NCBI RefSeq assembly: GCF_011734195.1
Contig: NZ_JAANTH010000003.1
Span: 124,001 to 188,000, forward strand
Length of the DNA stretch: 64,000 nucleotides
Direction: 5' to 3'
Origin: Halobacterium sp. R2-5
GTDB lineage: Archaea > Halobacteriota > Halobacteria > Halobacteriales > Halobacteriaceae
Below the pieces are notes generated by a model, which saw only the letters and a program-made list of their open reading frames with translations, had not been told where the DNA came from and searched no databases. Positions 16,246 to 25,763 of the stretch are shown here, piece by piece. The position numbers and the translations under genes were made by a program. The stretch's first letter is position 1. The number at the start of each line of letters is the position of its first letter.

Positions 16246-17322
16246 TTAGAGAACCCAACTGAAGATGTCCTCTGACGGTTCTTCCTCGATGAGTCCTATC
16301 TCATTTGCACGCTGTGCCATGTTGTACCCTGCATCGAGGAATCCCTGTTCGTCCCACTCGGATGGGTAGATCTGCGTTAACCGTTCCTTTGCGAGCGAGA
16401 TCTGCGCCTCATTCTCCAAGCCGAATGCATCCGTGTACGTGTCAATGGTTGATTCGATGTTGCCCTCGATGTACGCCTGCGTATCTCTGGATGCCTGAGC
16501 GAGCGCAACGGCAGACTCTTGATTGTCCGCACTCCAGTTGCCGTCCCACGCTAGGTCGACGGTCGTAAGTGGGAGGTTTTCACTCTCCTCCCAGACCTGC
16601 CGTGGATTGAACACGACTTCGAAATCGTTCTCAGCAAGGGCTTTCGTGACGAGGGGTTCGTTCAGCAGAATCGCGTCGAGTTCACCCTGCCTGAGCAGGT
16701 CGATACTCGCGGGTGGAGCAGTCTGCACGAACTCGAGTTCGTCCGGCTGGACGCCTGTATCCATCTCGAGAATCACGTTGAACTTCAGCCAAGCGTCGGC
16801 CTGACGGCTCGCCCAGCTGACTCTGCTCCCGGCAAGATCAGCGGGCTCGTTGATGTCGCTGTCCGAGCGTGTGAGCACGTACATGTGGTAGAGCATGTAG
16901 GGACCGACGAGCTTTGGATTATGTCCGCTGGCATTGAGCCGGGTTGCGACGATCGAACCCATGAACCCAGTGGGGATGTCCTGGCTGAGGACGATCTGTT
17001 GTTGAACTTGTGGCGGACTCGTGAAGAACTCCGGCTGGACGTTGATGCCGTACTCATTGTCATAGCCCTGTTCTTTCATCACCTCAACCAGTACGCCCGT
17101 CGTTCCGCCTTCCACGGCGCCGTGAACGACCGTCGAGAGGGGTTGCTCTGTCTGCTGTGTCTGTTGTGTTCCGTCACCGGACTGGGTGCCTGCAGTTGTC
17201 GTCTCGTCGCTACCGCTGTTGCTGTTGCCTGTACAACCGGCCAGACCAGTTACGCCAACCGCAGCGATGCCGCCACACGCCTGGAGGAATCGTCTTCGGC
17301 CTGTCGTGTCACCTTGTGACAT
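16246..17322 (-). CDS. ABC transporter substrate-binding lipoprotein (NMT1/SsuA-like)
   Basis: 358 residues. A twin-arginine signal (GRRRFLQACGG) and lipobox LAGC near residue 29 predict Tat export and lipid anchoring, as usual for haloarchaeal binding proteins; a Thr/Gln-rich linker follows. The mature part has the NMT1/SsuA fold pattern (HGAVEGGTTGVLVEVMKEQGY, then SRVSWASRQADAWLKF and LRQGELDAILLNEPLV). This family binds taurine, alkanesulfonates, nitrate, bicarbonate or pyrimidine precursors; the substrate cannot be read from sequence. It is the first gene of the transporter operon and should determine specificity. Confidence 0.9.
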   Translation of the reverse strand: MSQGDTTGRRRFLQACGGIAAVGVTGLAGCTGNSNSGSDETTTAGTQSGDGTQQTQQTEQPLSTVVHGAVEGGTTGVLVEVMKEQGYDNEYGINVQPEFFTSPPQVQQQIVLSQDIPTGFMGSIVATRLNASGHNPKLVGPYMLYHMYVLTRSDSDINEPADLAGSRVSWASRQADAWLKFNVILEMDTGVQPDELEFVQTAPPASIDLLRQGELDAILLNEPLVTKALAENDFEVVFNPRQVWEESENLPLTTVDLAWDGNWSADNQESAVALAQASRDTQAYIEGNIESTIDTYTDAFGLENEAQISLAKERLTQIYPSEWDEQGFLDAGYNMAQRANEIGLIEEEPSEDIFSWVL

Positions 17323-17590
17323 ACCAAACGATTACTATAGACATAGCTCAATAAATGTATTGATTAATCATTATTCTACTAGGCAGAACCGCAGCAGGCA
17401 GCACGAACCTACTAAAAATATTATTTATATGAATAATTTGTCTTATATTAAAGCGTATGAGGACGCTCCTGTCTGGCGGTTTCGATTGTCATCCTCCTCA
17501 AGCCAACTATATTTGATATATTGCTGCTTCCCACGCGGTCGCACTCACGTTAATTCGGACTGGCCGAACAACTTGATTGTCGCCGAATAA
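17323..17590. promoter_or_regulatory. AT-rich promoter region of the ABC operon
   Basis: The gap between the binding-protein start and the IclR stop is markedly AT-rich at 17340-17460 (aaaaatattatttatatga), in contrast to the flanking genes, and probably contains the operon promoter and the regulator site. No ORF is convincing here. Confidence 0.5.
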
Positions 17591-18361
17591 CTACTCATAT
17601 GCCAGTCTTACCTCTAATTCATTGACGAACCCAAGTAACAACTCGGGGATTTCCTCAGTCATGTATGTTCCTTTGATGCGGTTCGCAGGTCCAGCCACAC
17701 TAATTGAACCTCGAGGTCGGTCGTTGCGGTCCAACACGGGTGCAGCAACCGCATGAATCCCTTCAATTCCTTCCTCGTAATTGAATGCCACCCCTCGCTC
17801 GCGCACTTGTTCGAGCTGTTCGAACAATTCGGCACGTGATGTGATCGTGTCATCTGTGAACGGCGACAATCCGCGTCGTTCAATCATTGCTTCGACGCGA
17901 TTCTCATCCATGAACGCAAGAATTGCTTTCCCACCCGCGAACGCATGCAGCGGAATCCGATAGCCGACTCGAGTGTATGTCTTGACAGCGTGCTTCCCCG
18001 ACGAACTCGAAAGGAACACCCCGTAGTCATCCTCCTCGGTGACACACCAGACTTTCTCATCGAGTTCAGCTGCAATCTCATCAAGTTTCGAATCCGCGAC
18101 TCGGTAGAGCTCGTTCTCGTTCCGCGTATGGATGCCGTAATCTAGGTACAACAACCCGATCCGGTACCCTTCGTCACCCTCCGCCAAGTACCCCTCTTCC
18201 GTCAACGTCATCACGTGCCGGTGGATGGTGCTCTTTGAGTACTCTAGACGGTCTGCGAGCTCGGTCACCGTGGCGGGACCTTCTTCTCGCACACTGGCCA
18301 GGATGTCGAACGACTTCAACGTAGCCCGAACTGGCCCCGAACCAGCACCATCACTTCCCAT
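17591..18361 (-). CDS. IclR-family transcription regulator
   Basis: 256 residues. An N-terminal winged helix (LASVREEGPATVTELADRLEYSKSTIHRHVMTL, about 19-52) is joined to an IclR effector-binding domain (residues 75-256) with the family sequences HAFAGGKAILAFMDENRV and GIHAVAAPVLDRNDRPRGSISVAGP. Haloarchaeal IclR proteins usually control local catabolic or transport genes. It is upstream of, and parallel to, the ABC operon and most likely regulates it in response to the substrate. Confidence 0.92.
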   Translation of the reverse strand: MGSDGAGSGPVRATLKSFDILASVREEGPATVTELADRLEYSKSTIHRHVMTLTEEGYLAEGDEGYRIGLLYLDYGIHTRNENELYRVADSKLDEIAAELDEKVWCVTEEDDYGVFLSSSSGKHAVKTYTRVGYRIPLHAFAGGKAILAFMDENRVEAMIERRGLSPFTDDTITSRAELFEQLEQVRERGVAFNYEEGIEGIHAVAAPVLDRNDRPRGSISVAGPANRIKGTYMTEEIPELLLGFVNELEVRLAYE

Positions 18362-18921
18362 GCGACAGTAAACGAAGATAGCTAATCATAGTTCTTCCCC
18401 CGCACTGCCCCATGAGTTCAGGGGAGTAGATCGGAGCGAGTTCGAACTCTCGTAGAATTCGTACCCTCGCTTCGTTTATATTTCGCCCCCAGACCTACAC
18501 GGTACTTGACTGCATACTTTGCTGCGCGGGCCTTCGACCATCGAGGAGATATATCCGTAACCCGTCTGTACTTAGCAATCTGCTCTCCGGGTTGTACTGG
18601 AAGATGACATGTTCTGTGACGCTGTCAGGGAGCTAATCGGTCCGAGCGCGTTTTGATGTTGAATACGCCATTCCACTTTCACTGAGCCTACTAGTAGATT
18701 GTCGTTCGGTGTTAGGGTGAACTATCTACCGCCGGTTACCCGGCCGAACATAGTCACGGCAGTTCGTGTGGCCCTCGCGGCCACCAGCACACCCGTCGGA
18801 AGCCTCGGCTCGACAACCGCCGCCGTTTGGTGGTCGCAGGGTGCTCACTCGGCTTCGTCGACGAGATCGTCGGATAGGCCCCTACACAGACCCTTTCCCC
18901 CGTGGTACCGTAGTACACAAC
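18362..18921. other. Long intergenic region without a recognised gene
   Basis: About 560 bases between the IclR start (minus) and the membrane protein start (plus). Several stop-free frames exist but none shows a known family; 18754-18921 in the frame of the next gene reads as Pro/Arg-rich low-quality sequence and is taken as non-coding. AT-rich patches near 18470-18485 (ttcgtttatatttcg) may be promoter elements. Confidence 0.45.
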
Positions 18922-19560
18922 ATGGGACTGGTTTCGCAGACGATGGAGTACTACCCGTACGTCGTCCATCCGATTACCGTCCTCGGAGTCGGCATCGTCC
19001 TGCTCGTCCACCACGAGTGGGCCAGGCAGGGCCTCGAGCGGTCGATGCTCTGGCGTCGTATCGGTGCGTTCCTCGGAGTCGGAGTGCTCTCGCTCGTGCC
19101 GACCGTCGCGTACTTTCTCGTCGTCGGCAGTGGCGTTGTAGCGGCGACACAGGGAAAGAGCGCCGTCATGGACGGGCTCGTCGCCAGCGGCCTCCTGATT
19201 GCTGCTGCACTGACGTGGGCCGTGTGGCGGCATTTCGACTGGGGGCCGCTCGTGCCGGGTGCGATGCAGGCGCTCGCCGTAGTGACCGTCCCCTACGCCC
19301 TCGTCTCTCCGTTCTGGGACATCTCGGGCCACGTCATCATCTCGCTGATGCCCGCGCTCTATCTCACTCTCGTCAACCGACGGTTCTGGCCGCTCCTCGT
19401 CTTCCCTATCATCATGGTCCCGAACCGAATCTACCTGGACGCACACACGTGGGAACAGTCCATCGCCGGGTTCCTCGTCGCGGCACTCGTCGTCGGGGGC
19501 GTCTACTGGGTGCAGGCCTCCGGGTCACTGCAACCGGAACTGGGCACAACGACCACCTGA
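18922..19560 (+). CDS. PAP2-like membrane protein
   Basis: 212 residues, six predicted membrane segments starting with YYPYVVHPITVLGVGIVLLV. Near the C-terminus a FWDISGHVIISLMPALYLTL segment and NRIYLDAHTWEQSIAGFLVA resemble the SGH and R-x-HxxxD elements of PAP2 phosphatases, with the spacing somewhat altered and no obvious KX6RP motif, so catalytic activity is uncertain. Such proteins dephosphorylate lipid phosphates at the membrane. ATG 18922 is preferred over upstream in-frame codons because it starts directly before the first membrane segment. Confidence 0.65.
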   Translation: MGLVSQTMEYYPYVVHPITVLGVGIVLLVHHEWARQGLERSMLWRRIGAFLGVGVLSLVPTVAYFLVVGSGVVAATQGKSAVMDGLVASGLLIAAALTWAVWRHFDWGPLVPGAMQALAVVTVPYALVSPFWDISGHVIISLMPALYLTLVNRRFWPLLVFPIIMVPNRIYLDAHTWEQSIAGFLVAALVVGGVYWVQASGSLQPELGTTTT

Positions 19561-19767
19561 GTGGAGCCTCGGCTTCCGCTGAGAACGGATCGAAAAGGAG
19601 AATCCGCCCTCCCCGTGTTGATCATGAAGTGCTTTTGTACACGAAAATTCGCGGCTCCGATGCGGGCGCAAGTGGATCTGAATAGAACCTTGTCACTAAT
19701 TCCCTGCCGGGATTCTCGAATCTAGCAACAACACCCCTTGTGAGAGATGTTACCCATTCTAGATTGT

Positions 19768-20886
19768 ATGTCCAATTCACCTGATCCCCTTCACCGGCGA
19801 TCGTTCCTCACGGGTACCGCAGCTGTCGGTTGTGGGTTACTCCCCCTGCGCTCCCCCGCTCTTCAACAACCCGAGCAACTCCTGGAAATCGTGAGCACGG
19901 AAGAGGCGCAACTCTACTACGAGTTCGTCGTGCGGGGTACCGTTGAGAAGGCGACAGTCAGCGACAAAATCGAGTCTTCGGGGGACAACGACGTCATTCT
20001 AGCTGGGAATAACGAGGAGACACAGGTCGTTCGCGGGTACACCGGTAATCCAGGATACCGTGACGCCTATCACATCGATGGCGACCTCATATTCTTTGCC
20101 CGCACCGGTGGGACGAGTGACTTTTTCGTTCGTCTTGACGGCAGACGCATTCTCCGAGATGAACTTCCTCGCCAGGCTGACCCGACTATCCCTAGGCGGC
20201 CAACGTACATCGAGCGAGACCTCGATAGCACGCTTGGCATTCAAACCCCAGGTCAGGGCGAACTCTATTATGAGTTGATCGTCCAGGGAGGTGTCGACGG
20301 TGCCGAACTAAGCAACACTGTGAGCGCGACCCTCGGAACGAACGACGCGGTGTCAACGGATAACGACACGGGCGCAACCGTCATTCGAGGGTTCACCGGG
20401 AATCCCGGGTACGGCGATGCGTATGAGATCGATGGGGAACTTGTGGCCTTCCGACGGGATGGCGGGAGCGCGGACTTCGTGTTTCTGCTCAATGGCCGAG
20501 AGCTCACACTCGCACAGTTGGCGAGGACGGGAACCGGCTATGCAGCACATCCTGCCGACGAAGACCCGATCGCTGCATACCGGTCTGCCGTGCAGGCGCT
20601 TGACCAACTCGCCGACGCTCCGGGCGAACCCACCGAACGCCTTTGGTACAACCGCGCTATGGCGCAGATCCGTCGTGCCCGAACGGCGATCAAGTCGCTC
20701 GTCGAGCAAGGCTATCGCTTCCAACTCCAGGCCGGTGCCGACCTAACGATCCGTCTCGTCGAACCGGATACGACATCATCGAACACCTCTCCTCCCAACG
20801 GGTTGGGCTTTTCTGTGGCCTCCACGCGAGACACCTTAGAGACGCTGGTGGTGCTCACAGAGGTGTCAGTCTCTGCGCTATCTTGA
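19768..20886 (+). CDS. Tat-exported protein with two repeated beta domains
   Basis: 372 residues from ATG 19768. A twin-arginine signal (HRRSFLTGTAAVGCGLLPL) predicts folded export. Two similar domains of about 115 residues follow: the first from ELLEIVSTEEAQLYYEFVV, the second from QTPGQGELYYELIVQGGV, each containing V-x-RG-x-TGNPGY-x-DAY-x-IDG-x-L followed by F-x-R-x-GG. The repeated GNPGY...DAY pattern is the strongest feature. The C-terminal 120 residues are helical then Ser/Thr-rich. Haloarchaea have several uncharacterised secreted proteins with this repeat; the function is not known. It stands alone between two unrelated genes. Confidence 0.7.
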   Translation: MSNSPDPLHRRSFLTGTAAVGCGLLPLRSPALQQPEQLLEIVSTEEAQLYYEFVVRGTVEKATVSDKIESSGDNDVILAGNNEETQVVRGYTGNPGYRDAYHIDGDLIFFARTGGTSDFFVRLDGRRILRDELPRQADPTIPRRPTYIERDLDSTLGIQTPGQGELYYELIVQGGVDGAELSNTVSATLGTNDAVSTDNDTGATVIRGFTGNPGYGDAYEIDGELVAFRRDGGSADFVFLLNGRELTLAQLARTGTGYAAHPADEDPIAAYRSAVQALDQLADAPGEPTERLWYNRAMAQIRRARTAIKSLVEQGYRFQLQAGADLTIRLVEPDTTSSNTSPPNGLGFSVASTRDTLETLVVLTEVSVSALS

Positions 20887-21014
20887 GCTGGATGGTACGT
20901 GATGACATGCCGATACCGTGAGCCAGGACTGCTAGCTCATCGAGGATATCTATGTGCAAGCTGTGTGCAGTCGCCGAAATGGTTATGTATCTATGTGCAG
21001 AAGATGCACATGAG

Positions 21015-21377
21015 ATGGGTGCAAGCGACAAGCCCCGACGGGTACACTTCCAGTCTCCGGAGTACCTCGTGGAGCGGCTTGACGCGGTTGCGGATCTCTT
21101 CGATACGGACCGGACAGACCTGCTTGTCGACGCGATTCGCGAGTACCTTGAGGAGACGGCTGACAGTGAGTCGTTCCAGGAGTTGGTTGCGACGAAATAC
21201 TACGACGACCAGCTCGAGTTCGAGACCGTCAAGCAGCTCGTTGGGACCGAAACCGCCCAGCGGCTCCGCTTGCTGAAAGCGGACCTCGAGGACGAGCCGC
21301 TGGACCTTGATGCGCCGGCGGACGTCGACATCTATGGCGACGACGCGACGGAAGTTGATACCGGTGACGACGAGTAA
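21015..21377 (+). CDS. Ribbon-helix-helix type antitoxin-like protein
   Basis: 120 residues from ATG 21015. The N-terminus (RRVHFQSPEYLVERLDAVADLF) gives a strand followed by helices as in ribbon-helix-helix repressors, with TDLLVDAIREYLEE completing the fold; the C-terminal half is acidic. Its stop overlaps the ATG of the PIN-domain gene, the usual order of a VapBC-type pair in which the small DNA-binding antitoxin precedes the toxin and represses the operon. Confidence 0.75.
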   Translation: MGASDKPRRVHFQSPEYLVERLDAVADLFDTDRTDLLVDAIREYLEETADSESFQELVATKYYDDQLEFETVKQLVGTETAQRLRLLKADLEDEPLDLDAPADVDIYGDDATEVDTGDDE

Positions 21378-21946
21378 TGACCGGGCAGCGACTGCGGACG
21401 GTCGTCGCCGACACGAGCGCGCTCGTCAGTCTGGCCGTACCGCGTGCCGATAGCGCGTACGATACCGACGCAGCCCCGGACCCACTGCAGTACCTGCTTA
21501 CCTCCTGTGACGTGTTCGTCCCGTCGGAGGTCCGCACAGAGCTTGAGGAGATCACGCAGTATCAGGATATCCACGGCGCTGCAGCGACAAACGTTCTCGC
21601 GGCGCGGGACTACTACACCGTCGAAGACCCCTACAAGCGAGAGGATACCACGGATTCGCGGCCGACGTTCGGTCTCGATGAGGGCGAAACTGATGGGATC
21701 GTCCTTGCGAACGCACGCGGCGTCGATGGGTTTCTCACCGACGAGTTCGGCGGAACGAACTTCCCGCTCATCCACGCGGTCTTGCAGAGGCCACGGATCG
21801 TCCCGACGCCACGACTCATCTGTGACTACGCCCGAAACGGCTACATGAGCAACGATGATGCGCGAACGCTGTTGGCGACGATTAGTCCACACCGAAGTTG
21901 GGATAACAGCCCCTACGTTGCCAAGCTGCGAGCGCGCCTCGAGTAA
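21377..21946 (+). CDS. PIN-domain ribonuclease, VapC-like toxin candidate
   Basis: 189 residues. PIN acidic residues are visible: Asp in VVADTSALVSL (near residue 12), Glu in SEVRTELEEI, Asp in LDEGETDGIVLAN and Asp in VDGFLTDEFGG, forming a Mg-dependent endoribonuclease site. The 189-residue length is longer than typical VapC (about 130) and similar to archaeal PIN proteins with an extended C-terminus. Coupled to the upstream RHH gene by ATGA-type overlap, it is most simply a toxin-antitoxin pair; RNA targets are unknown. Confidence 0.8.
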   Translation: MTGQRLRTVVADTSALVSLAVPRADSAYDTDAAPDPLQYLLTSCDVFVPSEVRTELEEITQYQDIHGAAATNVLAARDYYTVEDPYKREDTTDSRPTFGLDEGETDGIVLANARGVDGFLTDEFGGTNFPLIHAVLQRPRIVPTPRLICDYARNGYMSNDDARTLLATISPHRSWDNSPYVAKLRARLE

Positions 21947-22374
21947 AACAGCCGTTCCGTAGGATAGCGGAGTTACAGTGGGAGTGTACCTCGTATTTAC
22001 CCGGTACTGGCCGAGTTAGACAGCTCTGGTTCTCGGTGTGCGATGTGCTGAAAGTGATGGATGAACTCACTAGTGAGAGCGAGCTTATCGAAAGCGATGT
22101 ATGGGGGATTGCGGACGGAATCGACGAGAGCAGGTGGAGCCGGTAGCGTCCTGGATTATTGTGGCCGAGCCGGTGTTGATGGCTTGAGCTGTGGGCAGTC
22201 TCTGGCGGCGCGAAAAATGCCTTGAGTTGGGTGATCACTTTGGCTACTTCGAACGTTGGTAGCGGGTTCTAGGGGCTCGTACGTCGAAGGGTCGATGCTT
22301 TTGAGGATGTAAAAGTGGCCGAGGATGAAAGGAGGGTAGTACTATTTTTTGATGGCGGTGGCTTGATGAGTCGT
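21947..22374. other. Intergenic region
   Basis: About 430 bases between convergent genes. A 31-codon plus-strand frame from 22057 (MDELTSESELIESDVWG) has good haloarchaeal codon use and may be the tail of a lost gene, but it cannot be assigned. The rest shows no coding signal. Confidence 0.4.
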
Positions 22375-24924
22375 TTAGTCGTGGCTGCTGGTTGCTGTCT
22401 GTTGAATTGGGGTGGGTGTTTGGTCGGTGACGGTCTCTGGGGTGCCGTGTTTGATCCAGATTGCGAGGAGGCTTGGAAGGACAAGTACGGCCGTGGCGAA
22501 CGAGGCGAGGAGTGCGAGTACGACTAGCGTGCCGAAGTTCTGTAGTTGTGGTGACGGGTGGAGGAGGATAGCGACGAAGGCGATGGCGGTAGTGAGGGCG
22601 CTGCCGACGAGCGCTCCGCCGGTACCGATGACGGCTGTTTCGAGTGCTTTCTCTGGGTCGAGTCCTGAGGTGAGTTCTTCGACGAACCGATCGGTGACGT
22701 GAATGTTGTAGTCAACGCCGAGGCCGATAGTGAGGCTCATGAGGAGGGCTGTGACGAGCGTCAGGGGGACAGCAAGGATGGCCATGCCGGCGATGACGAG
22801 CGCGACGACGAGCGCGATGGGCGTGACCGTAATGAGGCCGAGTGTCGCGCTGCCGTACGAGAGCGCCGTAACAGCAACGTAGGTGAGTGTGATGGCGAGG
22901 AGCGCAAGCACCATCACGCGGAGGATGCCCGCGGTGACGGCTTCGATGCCGGCCTGCTGGATGGTCGTGGGGCTAACTGCCGTCGCATCTAGGTCAACAC
23001 CCTGTCCGGCCGCGTCTTCGATGGCAGTGGCGGCGGTGCGCTGTTGGTCGGCGCGTTCCGCGAGGCTGCCGCCGCCGTCGGCGGGACCGACGACGCGTAG
23101 CGACGTGTACTCGCCAGTGTCGGGCGACCGTTCGATGACGCGTTCGGCAGTGTTCGGCGCAGCTGCGTACAGCGCGTCGTAGACGGTAGCGAGGTTCTCG
23201 TCGGGGACGCCGTCACCATCGGTGTCCGCGGCGGCGAGCGTTTCCGCGAACGCGTCGTCGCGGACGGCGACACGATGCATGACCGTGACTGGCGAGAGGA
23301 CGCGGCCGCCGTCCACGAGCGTCTTGGTGCCATCGTGGACGGCATCGAGCGCGCCGTCGTCTGTCACATCTCTTTCGACGAGTAGTTGGACGCGTTGACT
23401 GGTGTCGTCGGCGACGCCGCGGTAGTGTTCTTGGACGTAGATGTCTTGGCGGTTGTAGTCGGTGCGTTCCCAGCCGAGGGGTTCTGGGAGGTCGGTTTTC
23501 CAGTCGGCTGTGGGTTCGCGCTGCCGGTCGAACGGTTTCTCGTCGAGGCTCGTCCACGCGGCACCGCCGGCAGCACCGGCGAGGACTGCGAGCACGAGGA
23601 CGACTGGAGCGGCGCGTTTCGCGAAGCCGACGCTTCCCCGGAGCAGCGGCTTGAGGAGCGCGCTCTCGCCGAGCGGTGGCTTCTGGCGGTCGAACCCGAG
23701 GCGTTCGAGTGCGGCATCAGCGGTGACTTTCAGGGCGGGGACGAGCGTGACGAACACGACGAGTGCAGACGCGACGCCGAGTGTGATGCCGATGCCGAGC
23801 GTCTGGATGCTTTCGACGGGATTGGTGACGTTCGACAGGAAACCGATACCGGTCGTGACGGTGACGAGACCGAGGGCGACGCCGACTGACCGAACGGATC
23901 GTGCCATGGGCGCGCGGACTTCTTCGTCCGGGCGCCGGTACTCGCGGTAGCGGGTGAAGATGTGAAAGCCGTAGTCGATGCTGAGCCCGGCAATCAGTAC
24001 GGGGCCGATGATCATCGTGGTGCCGATGTCGACGTTGAGCCAGCCGAGGATGCCGAACATCCAGAGGATGGATACGCCGACGCCGAGCATGCCGACGACG
24101 ACGTCGACGAGGTCCCGGTACGTGAATGTGAGTACGACCAGCAGGAGCGCTAGTACAACGGGAACGATGAGGGCGATCGTGTTCGAGATATTCTGGGCTT
24201 GGTACTCCGCGAGCGCGTGCTCGCCGAGGGTGAATACGTCGGGGCTCTCGTGGGTGGCGGCCGTCTCGTAGAGGGCTTTTGTGGCGTCCGTTGGGGCGTT
24301 GCCCTCGCTGTCAGTTGCGGTGAACGTGAACAGCATCCGGTGGCTCTCGGCGGTGGCGGAGCCGGCCTCGTAGGACCGGGGGAGGAGTTGGCGGGCTTCC
24401 TGATTGTCGGCGAGCGCGGTCTTTGTAGCGCGTTCGACGGTTGTGGGGGTGGCGTCGGCGAGGACCGCGATCTGGGTGTCCAGCGAGGGGGTGTCGCTGT
24501 CGGCGAGCTGTGCCGCCACGAGATTCGGTATCCCGTGGATGCCGGCGCCAGTACGACTACTGTCGGCGGCTACGGTGCTGGCGACCGACTCGTTCTCGAG
24601 GACGGCTTGCTGGTAACGTAGACTTGCCAGCAGCGACGATTTCGAAAGCGCGTTCTCCCCGTCGCCGGCGTTGACGTAGACCGGGACGTGTGCGCGCTCG
24701 CTGGCGCTGTCTGAGGCGGTGGTGTAGTGTTCGGTGATGTAGTCGGCTTTCTCGGCGGGCGTGGTCGGCGGGAAATCGACGGCGCTTTCGCCGTCGCTGG
24801 CGCTGCCGAGAGTCGTGATGCCCGCGCCAACGCCGGCTGTCAGTACGAGCATCACGACGATGACGGCGATGTTGTGTGTGGTGACGATGTTGGCGGTGGT
24901 GTTGAGGAATCGTTGGAGGGCCAT
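22375..24924 (-). CDS. MMPL/RND-family transporter
   Basis: 849 residues. Two tandem halves each begin with one membrane helix followed by a large extracellular domain and a block of five helices; the first half has DVVVGMLGVGVSILWMFGILGWLNVDIG and SIDYGFHIFTRYREY, the second SLTIGLGVDYNIHVTDRFVEEL. The (G/S)xDYxxH pairs are the RND proton-relay signature. MMPL-type proteins export lipids or hydrophobic compounds, or, in haloarchaea, remain uncharacterised. A Ser/Thr/Gln-rich cytosolic tail ends the protein. It directly follows a methyltransferase gene on the same strand (6 bases apart), so the two are likely to share a transcript. Confidence 0.9.
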   Translation of the reverse strand: MALQRFLNTTANIVTTHNIAVIVVMLVLTAGVGAGITTLGSASDGESAVDFPPTTPAEKADYITEHYTTASDSASERAHVPVYVNAGDGENALSKSSLLASLRYQQAVLENESVASTVAADSSRTGAGIHGIPNLVAAQLADSDTPSLDTQIAVLADATPTTVERATKTALADNQEARQLLPRSYEAGSATAESHRMLFTFTATDSEGNAPTDATKALYETAATHESPDVFTLGEHALAEYQAQNISNTIALIVPVVLALLLVVLTFTYRDLVDVVVGMLGVGVSILWMFGILGWLNVDIGTTMIIGPVLIAGLSIDYGFHIFTRYREYRRPDEEVRAPMARSVRSVGVALGLVTVTTGIGFLSNVTNPVESIQTLGIGITLGVASALVVFVTLVPALKVTADAALERLGFDRQKPPLGESALLKPLLRGSVGFAKRAAPVVLVLAVLAGAAGGAAWTSLDEKPFDRQREPTADWKTDLPEPLGWERTDYNRQDIYVQEHYRGVADDTSQRVQLLVERDVTDDGALDAVHDGTKTLVDGGRVLSPVTVMHRVAVRDDAFAETLAAADTDGDGVPDENLATVYDALYAAAPNTAERVIERSPDTGEYTSLRVVGPADGGGSLAERADQQRTAATAIEDAAGQGVDLDATAVSPTTIQQAGIEAVTAGILRVMVLALLAITLTYVAVTALSYGSATLGLITVTPIALVVALVIAGMAILAVPLTLVTALLMSLTIGLGVDYNIHVTDRFVEELTSGLDPEKALETAVIGTGGALVGSALTTAIAFVAILLHPSPQLQNFGTLVVLALLASFATAVLVLPSLLAIWIKHGTPETVTDQTPTPIQQTATSSHD

Positions 24925-24930
24925 GGGGTG

Positions 24931-25575
24931 TCAGTTCGGGGTTGCTTCGATAGTGGTGATGATGCCGAAGAAGGCGGTGTCGACTGTTCCAGCGGTGAGG
25001 TCGGCTGCCTTGACGTGGTCCATCGGCTCCTGCGTGAGTCGGCAGCCCTGGGTAGCGTAGTGGGCGTCACGACGCCAGTGTTGGTAGCGAGCGATGAGGC
25101 TGGCGTCGCTTTCGCCGTGTTCGAGGAGGAGAATACGGCCGTCGGGACGGCAGACGCGCGCCATCTCGTTGAGGGCCGCGACGGGGTCGGGGAACGTGCA
25201 TGTGGAGAGCGCGGAGATGACGGTGTCGAAGCTGTTGTCGGGGAACTCTAGGTCTTGGGCGTCCATTTCGTAGAGGTCGGCGTCGCGGTCGCGGTTCTCG
25301 GCGACTGCGAGCATCTCTGGACTGAGGTCGATGCCGACGAGGTCGGTGGCTGCTGTGAGGTACGGGAAATTCGTCCCGGTGCCGCAGGCGACATCGAGGA
25401 CGCGGCCGGTGGCGTTCCGGAAGTGGCGTTTTCGGTAGCGACCGGTTGTGTGGCGGTCGATGAATGCGTAGCGAGCGTATTTGTCGGCGAGGTCGGCGTA
25501 GATGTCCCTGATGTCGTCGGTGGAGTGTGTTCGGGCGTCGTAGTCGGGTTGTGGTTGGTGCGTTGTGGGTGGCAT
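24931..25575 (-). CDS. Class I SAM-dependent methyltransferase
   Basis: 214 residues. Motif I VLDVACGTGTNFPYL (about 65-79) and the acidic post-I residue (DLVGIDLSPEML) form the AdoMet site; NSFDTVISALSTCTFPDPVAAL is motif II/III of the UbiE/COQ5-type group. The acceptor is unknown; UbiE-like enzymes methylate quinones, phospholipids or small molecules. Preceded by an AT-rich promoter region (25612-25640) and followed by the MMPL transporter, suggesting joint modification and export of a lipid-like compound. Confidence 0.88.
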   Translation of the reverse strand: MPPTTHQPQPDYDARTHSTDDIRDIYADLADKYARYAFIDRHTTGRYRKRHFRNATGRVLDVACGTGTNFPYLTAATDLVGIDLSPEMLAVAENRDRDADLYEMDAQDLEFPDNSFDTVISALSTCTFPDPVAALNEMARVCRPDGRILLLEHGESDASLIARYQHWRRDAHYATQGCRLTQEPMDHVKAADLTAGTVDTAFFGIITTIEATPN

Positions 25576-25763
25576 GGCTCCGTGTTGAGTAGTCGGTAGA
25601 GCCCGGCATAAGTATTATAGAATAATTGATATATTATCGGGGCAGTTTCAAAACTCGCGTTAACCACCACAACCCGGAAACTAACCCCGTAACGAGAAAC
25701 ACCCCGCGCAGACACCGGATTCACTCAACCGCTATTTTGTAACCAAAACATCACTAACCTCCG

